A stretch of DNA of 64,000 bases from assembly GCF_001672915.1 (NCBI RefSeq), contig NZ_LZKR01000047.1, positions 1 to 64,000 on the forward strand, written 5' to 3'. Origin of the DNA: Mycobacterium sp. 1245805.9 (GTDB lineage Bacteria; Actinomycetota; Actinomycetes; Mycobacteriales; Mycobacteriaceae). This document shows positions 40,403-47,130 of this stretch, one piece after another. Under the pieces are notes generated by a model that was given only the letters and a program-made list of their open reading frames with translations, did not search any database and had not been told where the DNA came from. Positions within the stretch are counted from its first letter, which is position 1. Every line of letters starts with the position of its first letter. The translations under genes were made by a program, and so were the position numbers.

Positions 40403-42637
40403 GTGGCGACCGGCGATGACGGCAGGCATCTGCGCACCTGCCCACTGTGTGAAGCGATGTGCGGCTTGGAAATTCAGGTCGAGGGCGGCAAAGTCGCCAG
40501 CATCCGCGGCAACCGCGACGACGTCTGGAGCCGCGGGCACCTGTGCCCGAAGGGCGTGTCGCTGGCCGCGGTGCACGAGGACCCGGACCGCATCCGGCGC
40601 CCGATGATCAAGGTCGACGGGCAGTGGCAGGAGGTCAGCTGGGACGCGGCATTTCGCCGCTGCACCGAACTGCTCACTCCGGTGATCGAGAAGTACGGGA
40701 TCGGTGCGGTCACCGCCTATACCGGTAACCCGCTGGCGCACTCGTTTTCGCTGGCCCGGTATGCGGGCGTGCTGATGGGCATGTCCGGGATGCCGGTCAC
40801 GTACTCGCCCGGGACCGTCGACCAGTGGCCGAAGAACCTGTCGTCGCACCTGATGTACGGCCTGTGGTGGAACTTCCCCGTGCCCGACATCGAGCGCACC
40901 GACCTGATGGTGATCATGGGCGCCAACCCCGCCGCGTCGCAGGGCTCGCTGCTGGCCGCGCCCGACGTGATGGGCCTGATCAACGGGATTCGCAAACGCG
41001 GCAAGGTGATCGTCATCGACCCGGTGCGCACCCAGACCGCCGCCCAGGCCGACGAGTGGCTTCCGATCGTTCCGGGCACCGACGCGGCGCTGTTGCTGGC
41101 CGTGGCGCACACCCTTTTCGACGAGGACCTGGTGAACGCGGGACCGCACGTCGACGGGCTCGACACGATGCGCCGGGTCGCCGCCGAGTGGCCGCCGGAG
41201 CGGGTGAGCGCGGTCACCGGCATCGACGAAGACCGCATTCGCCGGCTGGCCCGCGAACTCGCCGGCACCGAGAGGGCGGTCGTGTACGGGCGAATCGGCT
41301 TGTGCAATCAGGAATTTGGCAGCCTGGCCAGCTGGCTGGTCGACGTGATCAACATTCTGACCGGCCATTTCGACACGCCCGGCGGCGCGATGTTCCCCAA
41401 GCCGGCGGCCTGGTCGATCACCACACAGCCCCTGCCCGGCCTGGAGGGCGGCCTGGCCGAATTCGGTCGCTGGCGCACGCGGGTGCGCGGCGCGAAGGAG
41501 GTTCTCGGGCAGGCCCCGGTGTCGTGCATGGCCGAAGAAATCGCCACACCCGGCGAGGGCCAGCTCAAGGCGCTGATCACGGTCGCCGGCAACCCGGTGC
41601 TATCGACGCCCGGCGGCGACAAGCTCGACGAGGTGTTGCCGATGCTGGAAGCGATGATCTCCGTTGACCTTTGGCTCAACGAGACGACGCGCCACGCCGA
41701 CGTGATCCTGCCCGGGCTGTCCCCGCTCGAGCAGCCGCACCACGACGACCTGATCCTGCTCTTCGCGATCCACAGCATCGCCAACTACTCGGCCCCGGTG
41801 TTCGATCCGGGCGATCGCCCACACGAATGGGAGATCCTGATACGGCTCACCGGCCTGTGCACCGGGACACCCGCCGAGGACGTCGACGTCGCCGCCATCG
41901 ACGACGGGTTCTTCGACTACCTGGCCTTCACCCAGGGAGTCGACGGCGCGGAGATCCGCAAGCTCTACGAGCACGGCGGCCCGGAACGGATGCTCGACCT
42001 CACGCTGCGAACCGGGCCCTTCGGCGACCAGTACGGCAAGAACCCGGGCGGGCTCACCCTGGACCTGCTCAAGGCGAACCCGAACGGTATCGACTTCGGC
42101 CCGATGGTGCCGCAGCTGCCCGACATCCTGGGCACCCTCGACAAGAAAATCCGCCTCGCGCCCCAGTACCTGCTCGACGACCTGCCGCGGCTGGCGGCCC
42201 GCCTGGAGCGGCCGGCCGAGCCGCTGGTTCTGGTCAGCCGCCGGCACCTGCGATCGAACAACACCTGGATGCACAACGTGCCCGCGTTGATGAAGGGCAG
42301 GGACCGGTGCACCCTGCTGATCCACCCCGACGACGCGGCCCGCTGCGGCGTCACCGACGGCGACGTCGTCACGGTGAAATCGGCGGCCGGCGAGATCAGG
42401 GTGCCCGTCGAGGTGACCGACGCGATCAAGCCCGGCGTCGTGTCGATGCCGCACGGCTGGGGGCATGGCAAACCGGGCACGCGGATGTCGGTGGCCAACG
42501 GTTCACCCGGGGCCAACACCAACGTGCTGTCCCCGCCGACGTTCCTCGACGAACCCTCCGGCAACGGTGCCCTCAACGGCATCCCGGTGACGATCATCGA
42601 CGACCAGGCCCGGTTTCGGCCCGCGCAGACGGTGTGA
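40403..42637 (+). CDS. Molybdopterin-guanine-dinucleotide oxidoreductase (FDH/DMSO-reductase superfamily)
   Basis: 744 residues. The N-terminal CPLCEAMCGLE...HLCPKG gives [4Fe-4S] ligands Cys13, Cys16, Cys20 and Cys48. MGANPAASQGS, GKVIVIDPVRTQTA, WLNETTRHADVILP and a C-terminal MopB-binding domain (VLVSRRHLRSNNTWMHN...) follow. The usual formate-dehydrogenase Cys/Sec Mo ligand is not evident: the equivalent region reads YSPGTVDQWPKN. It resembles the Mtb Rv0197-type proteins of unknown substrate. Start GTG 40403 is supported by the -10 at a leaderless distance. No electron-transfer subunit is adjacent. Confidence 0.85.
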   Translation: MATGDDGRHLRTCPLCEAMCGLEIQVEGGKVASIRGNRDDVWSRGHLCPKGVSLAAVHEDPDRIRRPMIKVDGQWQEVSWDAAFRRCTELLTPVIEKYGIGAVTAYTGNPLAHSFSLARYAGVLMGMSGMPVTYSPGTVDQWPKNLSSHLMYGLWWNFPVPDIERTDLMVIMGANPAASQGSLLAAPDVMGLINGIRKRGKVIVIDPVRTQTAAQADEWLPIVPGTDAALLLAVAHTLFDEDLVNAGPHVDGLDTMRRVAAEWPPERVSAVTGIDEDRIRRLARELAGTERAVVYGRIGLCNQEFGSLASWLVDVINILTGHFDTPGGAMFPKPAAWSITTQPLPGLEGGLAEFGRWRTRVRGAKEVLGQAPVSCMAEEIATPGEGQLKALITVAGNPVLSTPGGDKLDEVLPMLEAMISVDLWLNETTRHADVILPGLSPLEQPHHDDLILLFAIHSIANYSAPVFDPGDRPHEWEILIRLTGLCTGTPAEDVDVAAIDDGFFDYLAFTQGVDGAEIRKLYEHGGPERMLDLTLRTGPFGDQYGKNPGGLTLDLLKANPNGIDFGPMVPQLPDILGTLDKKIRLAPQYLLDDLPRLAARLERPAEPLVLVSRRHLRSNNTWMHNVPALMKGRDRCTLLIHPDDAARCGVTDGDVVTVKSAAGEIRVPVEVTDAIKPGVVSMPHGWGHGKPGTRMSVANGSPGANTNVLSPPTFLDEPSGNGALNGIPVTIIDDQARFRPAQTV

Positions 42638-42712
42638 GCCTCGCGGGGGTTTCACAGCTGATCGACAACAACCGTCCAGCCCGCTGATAACGGGATCCCG
42701 CAGCATGGCGGG

Positions 42713-42835
42713 ATGGCGGAGCACGGGCAGATCGTTTTGGTCCAAACGTTTTTCGGCGGCGTCGCGACGTTCGCCACGCTGGCGGTGTCCACGCCGCGCG
42801 GCCGGACAGTACGAAAACCGTTGGCGCATCAGTGA
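42713..42835 (+). CDS. Very small ORF (40 aa), hypothetical
   Basis: ATG to TGA gives a 40-residue peptide (MAEHGQIVLVQTFFGGVATFATLAVS...) with a hydrophobic stretch and a basic C-terminus. Its stop overlaps the GTG of the next small ORF (GTGA), as in translationally coupled pairs. The length is below ordinary gene-finding limits and no ribosome site is clear, so coding is uncertain. It sits between the molybdopterin gene and the type III PKS. Confidence 0.35.
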   Translation: MAEHGQIVLVQTFFGGVATFATLAVSTPRGRTVRKPLAHQ

Positions 42836-43041
42836 ACTCGGCCGACCGGAGCTTCGCCACGGACGTCGACGACGAAGCCCAGCTGCAGCAACAGCTGCAA
42901 ATCCAGCAGGAGGTTCAGCAGTCGGAGCAGCAGGCCGAACAGGTCGAGCACCGGGCCACCCTGTCGGGGGAAGCTGAGCATTTTCCCGACCGGTCGAAAT
43001 GTGTTTCGGCTCACCCCAGCCCGCTTCGGGTGAACCTTTGA
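42832..43041 (+). CDS. Gln-rich small protein (69 aa), hypothetical
   Basis: GTG start overlapping the previous stop. Residues ~14-42 are unusually rich in Gln and Glu (DDEAQLQQQLQIQQEVQQ...), likely a single coiled-coil helix. The rest is basic and polar, ending LRVNL 25 nt before the PKS start. No membrane segment. It may be a small co-expressed partner of the following PKS, or a non-coding stretch with biased composition. Confidence 0.4.
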   Translation: MNSADRSFATDVDDEAQLQQQLQIQQEVQQSEQQAEQVEHRATLSGEAEHFPDRSKCVSAHPSPLRVNL

Positions 43042-43065
43042 CGTGCCGGCGGTCGTCGGGTGGGT

Positions 43066-44172
43066 ATGACTGCAACAACGTATTCCACATCGGCGAACCA
43101 CGCCGCCGCCCACCGGCGGGGCGCCCCGCGCATCGCGGGAACCGCGGTGGCCTTCACGCCGCACCGCTACGGCCAGCATGAGGTGGCACGCGAGCTCACC
43201 GAGTTCTCGGAGCCGGGTTTCATGCGCTTCGCGCAGACCACCGGGGTCGACCACCGCAGCCTTGCGCTGCCGCTGTCGCGTTACCCGAAGCTGAGCGGAT
43301 TCACCGAGGCGAACGACACATACGTGGAGGTGGCCGTCGACCTGGGGGAGCGGGCGATTCACAAGGCGCTGGCCGCGGCGAACATCGAACCGCACGAGGT
43401 GGACACCATCGTGATGGTGTCGAGCACCGGCATAGCGGTGCCGACCATCGACGCGCGGTTGATGTCGCGAATCGGGTTGCGGCCCAACATCAAGCGCGCC
43501 CCGCTGTTCGGGCTCGGCTGCGTGGCGGGTGCCGCCGGCATGGCCCGGGTCCACGATTACCTGCGCGGCTACCCGGGGGATGTGGCCGTGCTGCTGTCGG
43601 TGGAGCTGTGTTCGCTCACGCTGCAACGGGACGACACCTCGATCCCGGCCCTGATCGGCGTGTCGTTGTTCGGCGACGGTGCGGCGGCGGTGGTCGCCGT
43701 CGGTGCCGACCGAATCCGTTCGGGCCGCAACGGAAATCGGGGCCCCCGGGTCCTGGCGACGCGCAGTCGCGTCGTTCCCGAGACCGTCGACGTCATGGGC
43801 TGGAACGTCAGCTCGAGCGGCTTCCAGCTGGTGATGTCGCGCGACGTCCCGAAGATGGCCGACGATTATCTGCGCGCCGAGGTCGACGGCTTCCTGGCCG
43901 ACCACGATTTGTCCATCGCGGACGTCTCCACCTGGGTGTGCCATCCCGGCGGCCCGAAGGTGCTCGATTCGATCGAGCACGCGCTGGGTCTCCCGGCGGA
44001 AGCGCTGGCCCACAGCCGAGACTCCATGCGGGAGAACGGGAATATGTCGTCGGCGTCCGTGCTCGACGTCCTGCGCCGAACTGTCGCAGACCCGCCGCCG
44101 GCGGGATCGCTCGGGGTGATGCTGGCGATGGGTCCGGGCTTCAGCTTCGAGTTGCTGCTGCTGCAGTGGTGA
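43066..44172 (+). CDS. Type III polyketide synthase (chalcone-synthase-like)
   Basis: 368 residues. The Cys-His-Asn triad is Cys152 (LFGLGCVAGAAG), His293 (VCHPGGP) and Asn326 (RENGNMSSA). SLFGDGAAAVV is also conserved. These enzymes extend a starter acyl-CoA with malonyl-CoA to alkylpyrones, alkylresorcinols or related phenolic lipids, as in Mtb Pks10/Pks11/Pks18. The next gene, an ICMT-type methyltransferase, is 11 nt downstream, and such PKS-methyltransferase pairs make methylated alkylpyrones or phenolic lipids in other bacteria. The product here is unknown. Confidence 0.92.
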   Translation: MTATTYSTSANHAAAHRRGAPRIAGTAVAFTPHRYGQHEVARELTEFSEPGFMRFAQTTGVDHRSLALPLSRYPKLSGFTEANDTYVEVAVDLGERAIHKALAAANIEPHEVDTIVMVSSTGIAVPTIDARLMSRIGLRPNIKRAPLFGLGCVAGAAGMARVHDYLRGYPGDVAVLLSVELCSLTLQRDDTSIPALIGVSLFGDGAAAVVAVGADRIRSGRNGNRGPRVLATRSRVVPETVDVMGWNVSSSGFQLVMSRDVPKMADDYLRAEVDGFLADHDLSIADVSTWVCHPGGPKVLDSIEHALGLPAEALAHSRDSMRENGNMSSASVLDVLRRTVADPPPAGSLGVMLAMGPGFSFELLLLQW

Positions 44173-44182
44173 GGGAGTGACC

Positions 44183-44686
44183 ATGTACTACTACCTGTTC
44201 ATCGTTGCGATCGGCGCCGAGCGGTTGGTCGAACTCGCGGTCGCCCAACGCAACGCCAAGTGGTCATTCGCGCACGGAGGCAAGGAGTTCGGGCGCGACC
44301 ACTACCCGGCGATGGTCAGCATGCATGCGCTGCTTCTGGTTTCGTGCATCGTGGAGGTGTGGGCGATGCGCCGCCCGTTCATCCCGTGGCTGGGATGGCC
44401 GATGCTCGCGGTCGTGGTGCTGAGCACCGTGGTCCGCTGGCGGTGCGTCGCGGCGCTCGGCAAACGCTGGAATCCGCGGCTCATCGTGCTCCCGGGCGCG
44501 CCGCTGGTCCGGGACGGGCTGTACCGATGGGTCCGTCATCCCAACTACACCGCGGTCGCGGCAGAGGTTGCCGCGCTGCCGCTGGTGCATTCGGCGTGGC
44601 TCACCGCAATGGTGTTCAGCCTGGCGAACGCCCTGGTGCTCACGGTGCGGATCCGCGCCGAGAACGCCGCCTTGGGCTACGCCTAG
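44183..44686 (+). CDS. ICMT-type membrane methyltransferase paired with type III PKS
   Basis: 167 residues from the ATG at 44183 (GGGAG upstream; a GTG at 44177 is possible). It is polytopic, with about four hydrophobic segments. The GAERLVELAVAQRNAKWSF and YRWVRHPNYTAVAAEVAALPL motifs are characteristic of isoprenylcysteine-carboxymethyltransferase-like enzymes. Partners of type III PKS such as Bacillus BpsB and Streptomyces SrsB belong to this family and O-methylate the polyketide. SAM-binding residues are inferred from homology. Confidence 0.88.
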   Translation: MYYYLFIVAIGAERLVELAVAQRNAKWSFAHGGKEFGRDHYPAMVSMHALLLVSCIVEVWAMRRPFIPWLGWPMLAVVVLSTVVRWRCVAALGKRWNPRLIVLPGAPLVRDGLYRWVRHPNYTAVAAEVAALPLVHSAWLTAMVFSLANALVLTVRIRAENAALGYA

Positions 44687-44691
44687 CAATA

Positions 44692-45543
44692 TCAGGGAGC
44701 GACGGGACGGTTCGTCCACTCCCGGTCGGCCCGGCGCGACGAGCGGAACCATCCGCCCGCCGCGCCGGTCCCGCCGTCCGTCGGGATGGTGTGGCCGGTG
44801 ACGAACGCCGACAGTTCCGACGCGAGGAAAAGGATCACCCGGGCCTGGTCCTCGGGCAGCCCCATCCGCCCGACCGGCACCCACTGCGGCCACTGCGTCT
44901 GCTCGTCCGGGGACAGCCACTGCGAGTAGGGCACCTGCAGCGACTCGGTGACGTCGGGGCCGATCGCGTTGACCCGCACCCCGTCGCGGCCCACCTGCAC
45001 GGCCAGGCTGCGGGTGAAATGGATGACGGCCGCCTTGAAGGCGGCATAGACCGGATCCTCGGGATAGCCGCGCAACCCCTCCACCGACGAGACGTTGACG
45101 ATCGCGCCGGCCCGCTGCTCGATCATCGCGGGCAGGAACGCGTGCGTGACGAGGAAAACGTGGTGCAGGTTGACGCGGTACAGGTCGTCCCACAGCTGTG
45201 GGTCGGTGTCGACGAAGTTACCCGGGTGCCGCAACCAGTGGCCGACGTTGTTCACCAGCACATCGACCCGGCCATAGCGATCCAGCACCGTCCGCGCCAA
45301 TGCGCCGACCTGGCCCTCGTCCCGAACGTCGGTCACGGCGGCCAGCCCCGAACCACCCGAGGCGGTGATCTCGTCGACAACCCGCCCGGCGAGCTGCGCA
45401 TCGATGTCCGCGATGACCACCCGGGCGCCGTGCTGGGCGAACAGTCGCGCGGTTGCCGCGCCGATGCCACCGCCGCCGCCGGTCACCACCGCGACCCGGT
45501 GGGCCAGCAGCGCGCCGGGCTGCATTGCCTCTGTCATGGTCAT
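44692..45543 (-). CDS. Short-chain dehydrogenase/reductase
   Basis: 283 residues from the ATG at 45543 (or ATG at 45537). The cofactor loop is TGGGGGIG, unusually Gly-rich; NNVGHWLRH replaces NNAG; and the active site is Tyr-AAF-Lys (DPVYAAFKAAVIHF). It ends with a C-terminal segment FVTGHTIPTDGGTGAAGGWFRS that includes a Trp/Arg/Ser tail. It converges on the methyltransferase with a 5-nt gap and is divergent from an esterase. It is not of the mycofactocin subgroup. Substrate unknown. Confidence 0.82.
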   Translation of the reverse strand: MTMTEAMQPGALLAHRVAVVTGGGGGIGAATARLFAQHGARVVIADIDAQLAGRVVDEITASGGSGLAAVTDVRDEGQVGALARTVLDRYGRVDVLVNNVGHWLRHPGNFVDTDPQLWDDLYRVNLHHVFLVTHAFLPAMIEQRAGAIVNVSSVEGLRGYPEDPVYAAFKAAVIHFTRSLAVQVGRDGVRVNAIGPDVTESLQVPYSQWLSPDEQTQWPQWVPVGRMGLPEDQARVILFLASELSAFVTGHTIPTDGGTGAAGGWFRSSRRADREWTNRPVAP

Positions 45544-45693
45544 ATCTTGCGGCACCCGGATGGGTCCCGGCGGCGTTACCCAACTCCCGCGCGCACCAAA
45601 CAGTGAGGAAGCCAACATTTGCCGGGGATTCATCGGGCGTTATTCCCGATTTGGGCCGGGTACTCCGTTTACCTCTACGGAGGTTGAATACAA

Positions 45694-46764
45694 ATGCAGA
45701 CGAAGCCAGATCGACGCCGGGTATTGCCAAGCCACGCAATGAACCGACGGGTACACCACCGGCACAGTCCGCAATCATTTGCGGTGTCGTTGGCCAGTCG
45801 GCTTTTCGTCAAGAACATAGTGCGCGCGTGGGCCATTCAGCCGAATTTGCATTGGCCCCTGGGGTACGTCGACGAGTTGGCCGGTTTGCTGCAGCATTTT
45901 CCGTCCGGGGCCAGCATCGAACCGGTGCGGCTTGACGGCTGTCCCGCGGAATGGGTGCGCGCGCCCGGCGTCTCGCCCCGACGCGCGATTCTCTACCTGC
46001 ATGGCGGGGCGTTCCTTACCTGCGGCCTCAACACGCACCGATCATTGGTGACCCGGCTGTCGAAAGCGGCGGACGCCGCGGTGCTGACCGTCGGATACCG
46101 CAAGCTGCCGTCGCATCAGATCGCCGACGCGATCGAGGACGGAATGTGCGGCCTGCGCTGGTTGCAGGAGCGTGGCTACGAGGGCGACCAGGTGGTGGTG
46201 GCCGGCGATTCGGCCGGCGGATACCTCGCGTTCATGACTACGCTCGCCGCCATCCGGACCGGGCTACCCAGGCCGGCCGGCGTCGCGGCGATCTCGCCGT
46301 TCACAGACGCGGACCCGACCCGGAAGCTGCGGCACCGCAACTCCCGGCGGTGCTCGATGTTCACCCGCGGCGCGCTGTCGATGTTCGCCCGGTACCTCGG
46401 CGAGGTGCGCGTCCCGCAGGGCAGCGGGACGTCCGCGCGCCGCGTCGAGTCACCGGTTGACGCGGACCTCTCCGACTTGCCGCCGGTCGCCATTCACGCG
46501 AGTTCCGACGAACTATTGCTGCCCGACGCCGAGCTCATGGCCGAACGGTTGCAATTCAGCGGAGTTCGCTGCGACCTTCACCTGTGGGACGGCCAGATCC
46601 ACGACTTCCCGCTGGCCGCCGACATATTGCCGGAAGGCAGGCGGGCCATTCGCTATCTCGGAGATTTCATCAAAGAGGTGACCGGTGAGGCGAACACGTT
46701 GCCTTACGCCCGGAAACTCGGCGCCAAGCACCGTGCTGAGCGCATCGCCGCGGCGGCGGGATAG
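45694..46764 (+). CDS. HSL-type alpha/beta-hydrolase (LipN-like esterase)
   Basis: 356 residues from the ATG at 45694, with ACGGAGG 10-17 nt upstream; an ATG at 45739 is an alternative. It has an N-terminal basic extension of ~50 residues, then LYLHGGAF (oxyanion), VAGDSAGGY (Ser elbow), the acid in SSDELLLPD and His in GQIHDFP. It is a family IV esterase. The N-terminal stretch could be a membrane-association region. It lies divergently from the SDR and upstream of a small acidic protein. Substrate unknown. Confidence 0.85.
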   Translation: MQTKPDRRRVLPSHAMNRRVHHRHSPQSFAVSLASRLFVKNIVRAWAIQPNLHWPLGYVDELAGLLQHFPSGASIEPVRLDGCPAEWVRAPGVSPRRAILYLHGGAFLTCGLNTHRSLVTRLSKAADAAVLTVGYRKLPSHQIADAIEDGMCGLRWLQERGYEGDQVVVAGDSAGGYLAFMTTLAAIRTGLPRPAGVAAISPFTDADPTRKLRHRNSRRCSMFTRGALSMFARYLGEVRVPQGSGTSARRVESPVDADLSDLPPVAIHASSDELLLPDAELMAERLQFSGVRCDLHLWDGQIHDFPLAADILPEGRRAIRYLGDFIKEVTGEANTLPYARKLGAKHRAERIAAAAG

Positions 46765-46810
46765 CCCACATTTAGGAATAGAAGTCATTTGGCGGCCCAA
46801 TATTGGGTCG

Positions 46811-47011
46811 TCATTCGCGTTGCTCGGGTTCCTCGAGCTCGGGATCGATGAGGACGGTTTCCCGCTGTTCCTGCCAGTCGGAAGCCGCCGCCTCGAGCGG
46901 CATGCCCGTATCCAGGTCTTCGTTGTCCGGCAGGTCGGCGGTCGGGCGCTGCTGCTCGACCGCGTCGGCCACGGGCACGTCGTCGGGGAATCGGCCATCG
47001 CTGTCGGGCAT
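46811..47011 (-). CDS. Small acidic conserved mycobacterial protein (66 aa)
   Basis: The peptide (MPDSDGRFPDDVPVADAVEQQRPT... WQEQRETVLIDPELEEPEQRE) is rich in Asp, Glu and Gln and has the DVPVADAVEQQR and ASDWQEQR stretches. I recognise this pattern from small acidic mycobacterial proteins of unknown function. It is probably disordered, with no Cys and no hydrophobic core. It lies divergently from the FHA/ABC transporter gene (119 nt) and convergently with the esterase. Confidence 0.7.
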   Translation of the reverse strand: MPDSDGRFPDDVPVADAVEQQRPTADLPDNEDLDTGMPLEAAASDWQEQRETVLIDPELEEPEQRE

Positions 47012-47130
47012 CCCGGCGGGTTACCCCCGGCACGGTCACCAAAACTTCGCCCGCACGCGTACGCCGGCGTCGGGAAAGGCGTTGACTAGTTGACCTGCAA
47101 TTCGGCCCGCTGCCGATACAGTTGGTCATC

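Noticed and set aside
40403-42637. Selenocysteine codon in the molybdopterin gene
   Set aside because: No in-frame TGA interrupts the gene, so a Sec-containing formate dehydrogenase is not supported.
42829-44184. Minus-strand ORF (451 codons) opposite the type III PKS
   Set aside because: Same reason: the PKS on the plus strand has a complete Cys-His-Asn triad, while the antisense product is His/Arg/Gly-rich and without motifs.
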